The position numbers and the translations under genes are program-made. Of a stretch of 64,000 nt of DNA, positions 57,823 through 64,000 are shown in pieces. Origin of the DNA: Kaistella jeonii (GTDB lineage: Bacteria; Bacteroidota; Bacteroidia; Flavobacteriales; Weeksellaceae); NCBI RefSeq assembly GCF_000812865.1, contig NZ_JSYL01000003.1:62001-126000 (forward strand). Reading direction: 5' to 3'. Within the stretch, counting starts at the first letter, position 1; each line of letters begins with the position of its first letter. Under the pieces are notes generated by a model. That model searched no databases and had not been told where the DNA came from. It saw only the letters and a list, made by a program, of their open reading frames with translations.

Positions 57823-58632
57823 TTAAAATTCATTCTGTCTGATCGTCAGTTCAAAGATTTTCTTTGGGAATTCCATCTCATCAAAAACAGTTGTAGGCAA
57901 TTGATCTTTGATAAAAACTGCACACATCGTATTTTTTGGATGATATAAATATTGATGGTTTTCTTCTCCAACCGAATCTAAAATTGCTGTAAAAACTTCA
58001 TACCGAATTTTTTGAGCGCTGTATGCGTAATCATGCCAAACGACGATAGAATTTTCATGTAAAAGATCTTTGAAAACTTTCTTGGTATCATTGAGAACCA
58101 TTTCGTAGCTATGATCACCATCGATAAAGATCAAATCATATTTTTTCTCAAGACCAGCAAAATCAAAAGTTTTGGTGTTTCCGGTAATGTGTAAAATTTT
58201 CGGATTTTTATTGGAAAGAACTCCGTGCTGTAAAGCATATTTCTCTGCCCAACCTAACTCATTCATTTCTTCCGCTGATAAATTAAGCGTCGTACAATCG
58301 TCAACGAATTTCGCAACATTATGTACACTTTCACCCCGCCAGGTTCCAATTTCAAAATAAGAATTTACCGGTTTTCTATTTGCTAAAGTAGAGAGAAGCT
58401 GTAAATCTGTGATCAAAGAACTGCCGTCTAACAGGAAACTTTCAACAGTGTCAATCACCTTTTGATCATTCAAATCTTTGATTTCAATCTGTGGTAAAGT
58501 GGTAAAATTAGAGTATTTTTGTTTGAATCTTTCCTCAAAAACAATATTGCTGTCATTAATAAGATTAATTAAGCTGGGTTTCCTGAGAATAATTTGAATA
58601 ACTGAAAGTAATTTTTGAATTTTAGCGGTCAT
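57823..58632 (-). CDS. Class I SAM-dependent methyltransferase (Methyltransf_24 type)
   Basis: A 269-residue methyltransferase. The SAM-binding part is SYFEIGTWRGESVHNVAKF (about 90-108), then YDLIFIDGDHSYEMVLNDTKKVFKDLLHENSIVVWHDYAYSAQ near residue 195, which fits the cephalosporin-hydroxylase/rhamnosyl O-methyltransferase-type Methyltransf_24 group. In glycan loci such enzymes methylate sugars. The frame extends to a TTG at 58671; ATG at 58632 is preferred. It is divergent from the glycosyltransferase at 58693, with the two starts sharing a 60-base spacer. Confidence 0.82.
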   Translation of the reverse strand: MTAKIQKLLSVIQIILRKPSLINLINDSNIVFEERFKQKYSNFTTLPQIEIKDLNDQKVIDTVESFLLDGSSLITDLQLLSTLANRKPVNSYFEIGTWRGESVHNVAKFVDDCTTLNLSAEEMNELGWAEKYALQHGVLSNKNPKILHITGNTKTFDFAGLEKKYDLIFIDGDHSYEMVLNDTKKVFKDLLHENSIVVWHDYAYSAQKIRYEVFTAILDSVGEENHQYLYHPKNTMCAVFIKDQLPTTVFDEMEFPKKIFELTIRQNEF

Positions 58633-58692
58633 TTTCGAATAAAGATTTATTGGCAAATAGTCATCAAACAAAGATAATATTTAAATAGAGTT

Positions 58693-59817
58693 TTGGAGAA
58701 AAAAAATATCCTTTTTATTTCCTCGTGGTTTCCAAATAAACTGGAACCGACCAATGGTAATTTTGTTCAGCGTCATGCAGAAGCAGTTTCGTTAATTCAC
58801 TCTGTAGAAATTTTGCATGCGATAAATGTTACCGATCAGAAAAAAAAATACCTATTTGATGATCAGTTAATCAACGGAATCAGAACATTAATTGTTTACT
58901 ATAAAAATTCTCCTAATCCTCTCATTAACTTTGTCCGTAGGATGAAAGCATATTCTCTCGGATTCAAAATATTGCAAAAACCCGATTTGGTTCATGCAAA
59001 TGTCCTTCACAACAATATGCTATTTGCAGTTTATCTAAAAAGGAGATTCTCGATTCCGTTCGTTGTAACAGAACATTGGACTGCTCTTCGAAAAATTAAT
59101 GCAGAAACAACTTCCTCAAACATAAAAAGAATTGCAAAATTCATAGGAAATCAAGCTGAAGTAATTCTTCCCGTTTCTCATGATCTTTTGTCAGGATTGA
59201 AATATTTAGGAATAAAAACGCCCATGAAAGTTATTCCAAATGTGGTAAACACGAAGCTTTTTGAGCCGAAATCAAAAGCGAATGAAAGATTTACGTTTAT
59301 TCATGTTTCAAATTTAATCGCTCGTAAAAATCCAGAGAAAATCTTGAAAAGCGCTTTGAAACTCAGGGAAAAAGGTTATGATTTGTTCTTGAAAATTGGT
59401 GGAGATGGAGATATTTCTGAACTTGAAAAAATCCGTGATACTTCTAATTTTAAAGATAGAATCGAAATTTTTGGAACGCAAACATTAGAAGAAATTGCAC
59501 AAAAAATGAAATCCTCCGATTGTTTTATTTTGCTCAGCAATGATGAAAATCAACCTTGTGTTATCGCAGAATCATTTGCAAGTGGAATTAATGTGATCTC
59601 AACAAATGTTGGTGGGATCGCAGAATTTTTCCCTGAAAATGTCGGAATTTTATTAGATAAAGTCGATGAAGATTTACTCGAAAAAGCTATGATTCAAGTC
59701 ATGTCATCAGATTTTAAAAAAGACCATCTATCTTTGGTAAAATATGCAAATGAAACCTTTTCTGTTGACGCAATTGGACGACAATTTTCAGAGGTTTATA
59801 ATGAAATTTTAAAATGA
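58693..59817 (+). CDS. Glycosyltransferase family 4
   Basis: A 374-residue GT-B glycosyltransferase. KKNILFISSWFPNKLEPTNGNFVQRH opens the N-terminal domain; LVHANVLHNNMLFAVYLKRRFSIPFVVTEHW and ILPVSHDLLSGLKYLGIKTPMKVIPNVVNTKLFEPKS follow, then the GT4 core ARKNPEKILKSALKLREKGYDLFLKIGGDG and CFILLSNDENQPCVIAESFASGINVISTNVGGIAEFFPE with the ExxxGxP-like region. The start is TTG, since no ATG or GTG is available near. The product overlaps the asparagine-synthase-like gene by 4 bases. Donor and acceptor sugars are unknown. Confidence 0.88.
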   Translation: MEKKNILFISSWFPNKLEPTNGNFVQRHAEAVSLIHSVEILHAINVTDQKKKYLFDDQLINGIRTLIVYYKNSPNPLINFVRRMKAYSLGFKILQKPDLVHANVLHNNMLFAVYLKRRFSIPFVVTEHWTALRKINAETTSSNIKRIAKFIGNQAEVILPVSHDLLSGLKYLGIKTPMKVIPNVVNTKLFEPKSKANERFTFIHVSNLIARKNPEKILKSALKLREKGYDLFLKIGGDGDISELEKIRDTSNFKDRIEIFGTQTLEEIAQKMKSSDCFILLSNDENQPCVIAESFASGINVISTNVGGIAEFFPENVGILLDKVDEDLLEKAMIQVMSSDFKKDHLSLVKYANETFSVDAIGRQFSEVYNEILK

Positions 59818-61466
59818 AAAAAGGATTTTCACTGATCATTTCACCAAATAATATTGAGGTAAATTCTTTTATAGCAAAGGAATATGACAGTTTTTATTTA
59901 CAGAATTCGCAATTTGAATTTCTCTTTGAAGGAGTATTATTGAATAAACACAAACTGTTGAAAGAGTTTGCCTTAAAAGATTTTGAAACCTTGATTCAGG
60001 AATTATATTTGGTCAAAAAAGAACAAATCATCAAATTATTTGAAGGAGAATATCGAGGTTTTATTTTAGATAAAATTCAAAATAAATTATTCGTTTTTAC
60101 CAATATCACTTCTACGCAAAGAGTTTTCTACACCAATTTTGAAGAAAGAATTTTTATTGATACAAGTTTAATTCGGCTCAACGAAACTCTTAGAAATTTA
60201 GGAATTACAACGCAACCTGATTTTGAATCTATTTATCAGTTGTTGTGTTTCACCAATTTACCTGAGGATAAGACACCAATTCAGAACATCAAAAAACTAC
60301 TCGATGGGAATTATCTCGAAATTGATTGTAAAACTCTTGAAAATAAAGAGATTGAATATTTTAATATTGCGGCAAAACCAATGTTTGAGGGAAGTAAAAA
60401 TTCTGCAATCGACAATATTCACGATATTTTCACCGATTCGGTTTTGTCAGAATACGAAAAAGACAAAGAATTGGGTACAGATCATCTTGCGCTTTTGAGT
60501 GGTGGTTTAGACAGTCGTGTAGCCATGATGTACGCAATTAAAAATAATCAAAAACCAGGAAATGTTTTTTGCTTTTCACAATCTGGTTATTACGATCATA
60601 CAATTTCAGAAAAAATTGCCGCAGACTTCAATATTCATTACGAGTTTATTCCGTTGAATGGTGGAAAATTTTTAAAAAAAATCGATGAGTTAACGGAGAT
60701 CTCAGAAGGTATGGTTTTTTACACAGGCGGGATTCACGTTCAGCATGCGCTGGAAAATTTACACTATGAGAATTTTGCACTTTTTCACAGCGGACAAATT
60801 GGGGATGGTGTTTTGGGCGGTTTTAACAGCGAACCGAAGAAAAAAAAACCGACTTATTATAAAATTGTTAATAATCAAAAATTCCTGCCAAAAGTTCAAA
60901 ATTCCTTAGATGAAATTCTAAAAAAGTACGAAAGCGAAGAATTATTTATGTTGCGAAATGTTGCCTACAATCGTACTGGTTTAGGCGCTCATGTTTTTCA
61001 GCAAAAGCGATATCAAACTTCGCCTTTTATGACGAAAGATTTTCTGAGATTCGCTATTTCACTTCCAGAAGAATGGAAATTTAATCACCGATTTTATATC
61101 GAATGGATCAATAAACATTGTAAAGAGGCGACGAAATATCGGTGGGAAAGAACTTTGATGAAACCAGATGCCAAATGGAAAACCTCTTTTGGAGATAAAG
61201 TGATGAAGCGTGGTTTTAATATTTTAAACAACAAAATATTAAAGACTCCCCAAAATTCCAGTATGTATCCCTATCAATATTATTTTGATAACGATTTGGA
61301 AATTCAGCAGTATTACCAAAAATATTTTGATGACAATATTCATCGGCTTGAAAATTATCCAGAGCTTTCTCAAGATGTTTTTTCCCTTTTTGAATCCGAA
61401 AGTTTTTCTTTAAAATCAAAGGCGATTAATATTTTATCAATCTTTAAATTGTATTTTCAAAGATGA
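59814..61466 (+). CDS. Asparagine synthase-like protein of a glycan locus
   Basis: A 550-residue protein with the ATP-pyrophosphatase domain of asparagine synthetase; the motif is LLSGGLDSRVAM at residues 228-239. The N-terminal glutaminase-like domain (about 1-195) is present in outline (FEGVLLNKHKLL, FEGEYRGFILDKI), but residue 2 is Lys, not Cys, so it cannot hydrolyse glutamine. In polysaccharide clusters such proteins are thought to add amide groups to sugars or activate a carboxylate with free ammonia; the true reaction is unknown. It is coupled to the genes on both sides by ATGA overlaps. Confidence 0.82.
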   Translation: MKKGFSLIISPNNIEVNSFIAKEYDSFYLQNSQFEFLFEGVLLNKHKLLKEFALKDFETLIQELYLVKKEQIIKLFEGEYRGFILDKIQNKLFVFTNITSTQRVFYTNFEERIFIDTSLIRLNETLRNLGITTQPDFESIYQLLCFTNLPEDKTPIQNIKKLLDGNYLEIDCKTLENKEIEYFNIAAKPMFEGSKNSAIDNIHDIFTDSVLSEYEKDKELGTDHLALLSGGLDSRVAMMYAIKNNQKPGNVFCFSQSGYYDHTISEKIAADFNIHYEFIPLNGGKFLKKIDELTEISEGMVFYTGGIHVQHALENLHYENFALFHSGQIGDGVLGGFNSEPKKKKPTYYKIVNNQKFLPKVQNSLDEILKKYESEELFMLRNVAYNRTGLGAHVFQQKRYQTSPFMTKDFLRFAISLPEEWKFNHRFYIEWINKHCKEATKYRWERTLMKPDAKWKTSFGDKVMKRGFNILNNKILKTPQNSSMYPYQYYFDNDLEIQQYYQKYFDDNIHRLENYPELSQDVFSLFESESFSLKSKAINILSIFKLYFQR

Positions 61467-62710
61467 AAAGTTTGCGCATTTTCATTGACGATTTTTTAAA
61501 GAATAAGGGACAACATGTTTTCTTTTCGTTGTTGATCGCTAAAATTTGTGCTTTTCTAGGTTCTCTTTTTATCATCAAAATTTTACCCGAAAATGAATTT
61601 GGAATCTTAAGTATTGTCGCTTCGGTTTTTGCAATTTTCGCTCCGTTTAGTGGATTTGGAAGTCAGCAAAGTTTGCTTCGATTCGGCTCTGTAACTTTTG
61701 ATCATACTGAAAAGAAAAGCCTGGCAAAATATCTGTTGATGAAAGGATTTTTTTATCAGATTTTATTGAGCGCGATTTTTCTCTTGGTAAGTTTTTTCTA
61801 TATTAAAAGGTATGAAGATATTTTTTATATTTTTCTTTTATTCACAATTCGCTTGATTGGTTTTTACTTTCTCAATCATATCCAGTCCGAATTTAGAATT
61901 TTTGGGAACAACCGTGGTTTTGCTAGAATTACGAATGTTGTCAATATTTTTGGAGTGATTCTCTTACTGCTCTTATCCTATTTTTTTGGTTTGAAAGGTT
62001 ATTTGTTAGCGATCGCTATTACGCCGTTTTTGGCTTTATTTTGGTTTAATAAAGAACATTACAGATCCGTCGCCGAATCATTTAGTTTTAATAAAAAAGA
62101 AATATGGAGTTACGGACTTCATGCTTCCGGAACGGCTTTGCTTTCAGATGCTCTCTTTTCTGCAGATGTTTTGACGCTTAGTTTTTTGATGAATGAAACA
62201 TCGGTTGCGAATTATAAAGTTACCATTTTGATTCCGGCGAATATCACCTTCTTGGCTTTAACTTTTATGCAAAGTGACTTTCCTGTTTTGGCGAAGAATT
62301 TTAAAAATAAAGTTTTTTTAACCGATTATATTGCTAATTATTATAAAATCTTTATCCCGATTTCTGTACTTATTTTTGCGGTGGGATTTGCCTTCAAAAC
62401 GGAAATCCTTCATCTGTTCTTTAGCAATAAATATGCAGATAATTCCTGGATTTTTATCGTTCTCTTAGGAGGTTTTTGTATGAATATGTTGTTGCGAAAC
62501 CTTTACGGAAACCTCCTTTCTGCGGTTGGTAAAATGAAGATCAATACCATCGTTTCTTTCCTGACCCTTTTTCTATTGTTGCTTTTTTCAGCTTTTCTGG
62601 TTTCAAGATTTGGAGTGATCGGCATGGCAATAAGTTTAAGTTTGAGCATGATCATTGGTGGGTTTTTACTGATGTATTCCTTTTTACTTTATCTGAAAGA
62701 TTTAAAATAA
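61463..62710 (+). CDS. Oligosaccharide flippase (Wzx/MATE-like)
   Basis: A 415-residue membrane protein with about 12 helices of the polysaccharide-transporter (PST/MOP) superfamily. KICAFLGSLFIIKILPENEFGILSIVASVFAIFAPFSGFGSQQSLLRFG in the N-terminal part and FGLKGYLLAIAITPFLALFWF further on are typical. It would flip the lipid-linked repeat unit to the periplasm. No wzy polymerase is in the window. It overlaps the previous gene by 4 bases. Confidence 0.88.
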   Translation: MKSLRIFIDDFLKNKGQHVFFSLLIAKICAFLGSLFIIKILPENEFGILSIVASVFAIFAPFSGFGSQQSLLRFGSVTFDHTEKKSLAKYLLMKGFFYQILLSAIFLLVSFFYIKRYEDIFYIFLLFTIRLIGFYFLNHIQSEFRIFGNNRGFARITNVVNIFGVILLLLLSYFFGLKGYLLAIAITPFLALFWFNKEHYRSVAESFSFNKKEIWSYGLHASGTALLSDALFSADVLTLSFLMNETSVANYKVTILIPANITFLALTFMQSDFPVLAKNFKNKVFLTDYIANYYKIFIPISVLIFAVGFAFKTEILHLFFSNKYADNSWIFIVLLGGFCMNMLLRNLYGNLLSAVGKMKINTIVSFLTLFLLLLFSAFLVSRFGVIGMAISLSLSMIIGGFLLMYSFLLYLKDLK

Positions 62711-62712
62711 TT

Positions 62713-62720
62713 TATCTTTG
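62713..62720 (+). promoter_or_regulatory. Candidate -10 element directly before a lipoprotein start
   Basis: TATCTTTG ends 5 bases before the ATG at 62726, so the transcript would be leaderless or nearly so. Confidence 0.5.
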
Positions 62721-62725
62721 TACCC

Positions 62726-63223
62726 ATGAAAAATCTGTTTTTTATAGCGACGGTTGCTTTTTTCGCATTTCTTTCCTGCAGAAATGATGATCGAGCGGTA
62801 CAACAAATTGATCAGATCCTGAATATTTATATTGATTCTGCAGGTCAGGATATGTTGAACAGCAAAATTAAAGGTTCGTACATAACTATTCGATGGAATG
62901 ATATCAATGGATTAACTGATACTGCTCCGGTGAGTTTTAATAATAATAAAGATGCAGATACGCTTAATTATATGGAATATCTCGCAGGAGCAAAGCGGAT
63001 TGCCATTGATTCTTCGGGTAGTTCCAAGACGTATGAATCAAAAATAAATCTCTTTTTAACAAAAAGAATTAATGACAGCACGACTTCTACCGGAAAAGAT
63101 TTAATGGTCATCCATTACACTTCTACACCGGAATTGTTTCAGGTTTCAAGTATTTGGTATAATAATATTTTGAAATTTACTAAAGTTCAGGGGCAGCCCA
63201 ACATCGTGAAAATCACGAAATAA
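62726..63223 (+). CDS. Small lipoprotein of unknown function
   Basis: A 165-residue lipoprotein. Signal peptide MKNLFFIATVAFFAFLSC with Cys18; the mature part begins RNDDRAVQQIDQILNIYIDSAGQDML and contains beta-type segments (SYITIRWNDINGL, YESKINLFLTKRIND) and a C-terminal PELFQVSSIWYNNILKFTKVQGQPNIVKITK. No family is recognised. It lies 15 bases after the flippase stop, but a fresh -10 element suggests its own transcript. It precedes serS by 77 bases. Confidence 0.6.
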   Translation: MKNLFFIATVAFFAFLSCRNDDRAVQQIDQILNIYIDSAGQDMLNSKIKGSYITIRWNDINGLTDTAPVSFNNNKDADTLNYMEYLAGAKRIAIDSSGSSKTYESKINLFLTKRINDSTTSTGKDLMVIHYTSTPELFQVSSIWYNNILKFTKVQGQPNIVKITK

Positions 63224-63300
63224 TCATTAAATTTACACATTCAAATCATAATTTAAAGTTTCAATTCGAGGAACTTTAACTATTAAATAGAACACTTTAT

Positions 63301-64000
63301 ATGTTACAGGTTAATTTTTTGCGCGAAAATAAAGAACGCGTTTTAGAAGGTTTAGGAAAAAGAGGTTTCAAACAAATAGATTTGGTTGATAAAGCCATCT
63401 CTTTTGATGATGATAGAAAAAAGTACCAGTTTGAACTGGATCAAAATTTATCGGAAATGAATAAAATTTCCAAAGAAATAGGTCTTTTGATGAGAGAAGG
63501 TAAGAATGAGGAAGCCGAATCTGCAAAATCGAAAACGGCCGAGTTTAAAGAAAATTCTCAGGATCTTCAGCAAAAATTAAAAGATGCAGAAGCAAAACTT
63601 TTAGACGTTTTGTATCAGATTCCAAATGTCCCCTACGAAAAGGTAAAAGCCGGAACAACTGCCGAAGAGAATGAAATTATTTATCAATCCCATGATGTTG
63701 AAGGTTTAGGCGAAGGTGCAATTCCACATTGGGAACTGGCTAAAAAATATAATTTAATTGATTTTGAACTTGGAGTAAAGATCGCAGGAGCAGGATTTCC
63801 TGTTTATTTTGGTAAAGGAGCCAAACTTCAGCGAGCTTTGGTTCAATATTTTTTAGATAAAAATGTCGATGCTGGTTATCTGGAAGTAAATCCGCCACAT
63901 GTTGTGAATGAAGCTTCAGGTTATGGAACCGGTCAACTTCCCGATAAAGAGGGACAAATGTATTACATCAACGAAGATAAGCTGTTCCTGATCCCCACTG
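63301..64000 (+). CDS. serS: Serine--tRNA ligase, 5' part
   Basis: The first 233 codons of a class II aminoacyl-tRNA synthetase that charges tRNA-Ser. The N-terminal long coiled-coil arm (about residues 25-105; KKYQFELDQNLSEMNKISKEIGLLMREGKNEEAESAKSKTAEFKENSQDL) that contacts the tRNA extra arm is followed by motif 1 region (FPVYFGKGAKLQRALVQYFLDKNV) and the start of motif 2 (YLEVNPPHVVNEASGYGTGQLP). The gene runs off the window at base 64000; the C-terminal catalytic motifs 2-3 are not included. Confidence 0.93.
   Translation, partial: MLQVNFLRENKERVLEGLGKRGFKQIDLVDKAISFDDDRKKYQFELDQNLSEMNKISKEIGLLMREGKNEEAESAKSKTAEFKENSQDLQQKLKDAEAKLLDVLYQIPNVPYEKVKAGTTAEENEIIYQSHDVEGLGEGAIPHWELAKKYNLIDFELGVKIAGAGFPVYFGKGAKLQRALVQYFLDKNVDAGYLEVNPPHVVNEASGYGTGQLPDKEGQMYYINEDKLFLIPT

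Noticed and set aside
1-64000. CRISPR array, insertion sequence, prophage or rRNA
   Set aside because: No regularly spaced repeats, transposase motifs, phage structural genes or rRNA sequence were seen on either strand.

Overview
The window is a 64 kb piece of an AT-rich chromosome from a Bacteroidota bacterium, most likely a member of the Flavobacteriia and probably of the Weeksellaceae (Chryseobacterium/Kaistella type). The evidence is: -10 promoter elements of the form TAnnTTTG (one with a perfect TTG-N19 spacing before a tRNA, one before the sulfur operon), few visible Shine-Dalgarno sequences, typical Bacteroidota families (DUF4126, DUF3857, DUF4251, DUF6132, MlaD/MlaE, LptE beside a sigma-54 activator, TonB-CTD proteins), and many Cys-lipobox lipoproteins. 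Genes are dense, and no stretch over 300 bases lacks a gene. I saw no insertion sequence, prophage, rRNA operon or CRISPR array.

Layout. 1-1547: end of tcdA, rnpA and a DUF4126 membrane protein. 1578-5699 (minus): sigma-54 activator, membrane protein, lptE and a TPR-like protein. 5732-7786 (minus): a Fic protein with two overlapping secreted-protein genes. A palindromic intergenic element (about 7811-7926) separates this from miaB. 9474-12715 (minus): five tandem secreted proteins with TonB-C-terminal-like domains. 12717-14110 (minus): lysA behind what looks like a lysine-rich leader peptide and an intrinsic terminator, i.e. a transcription attenuator. 14137-16939 (minus): an exonuclease/GIY-YIG-like fusion and a HerA-like ATPase. 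17074-20533 (plus): a probable copper-acquisition locus whose TonB-dependent receptor carries the CxxxM and HxM motifs of OprC. 21152-26378 (plus): an eleven-gene reactive-sulfur operon (TauE exporter, lipoprotein, CstB-like persulfide dioxygenase-rhodanese fusion, two further rhodaneses, cupin, thiol methyltransferase, three small membrane proteins, thioredoxin).

26383-37244 holds housekeeping genes: omega-amidase-like protein, rseP, tRNA-Asn, pepT, HMG-CoA lyase, OsmC, SufT-like protein, a PolB-like exonuclease, csaA, a c-type cytochrome, meaB and an M48 protease. 37261-44065 (minus) has a porin-like protein, the MlaF/MlaE transporter pair, a sugar transferase, queE, folD and pgi. A DUF3857 gene at 44284 is cut by an in-frame TAA. 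Then come lipoproteins, an AI-2E-family permease, lon, a PpiD-like foldase, mlaD, and a two-gene iron-sulfur oxidoreductase. 57823-62710 is a small glycan locus (methyltransferase, glycosyltransferase, asparagine-synthase-like enzyme, flippase). The window ends inside serS.

Most notable points are the lysA attenuator, the OprC-like copper locus, the sulfur operon with a CRP/FNR-geometry palindrome at an activator position, the tandem TonB-CTD array beside the Fic cassette, and the nonsense-interrupted DUF3857 gene. All function calls are from reading motifs by eye; no database search was run.
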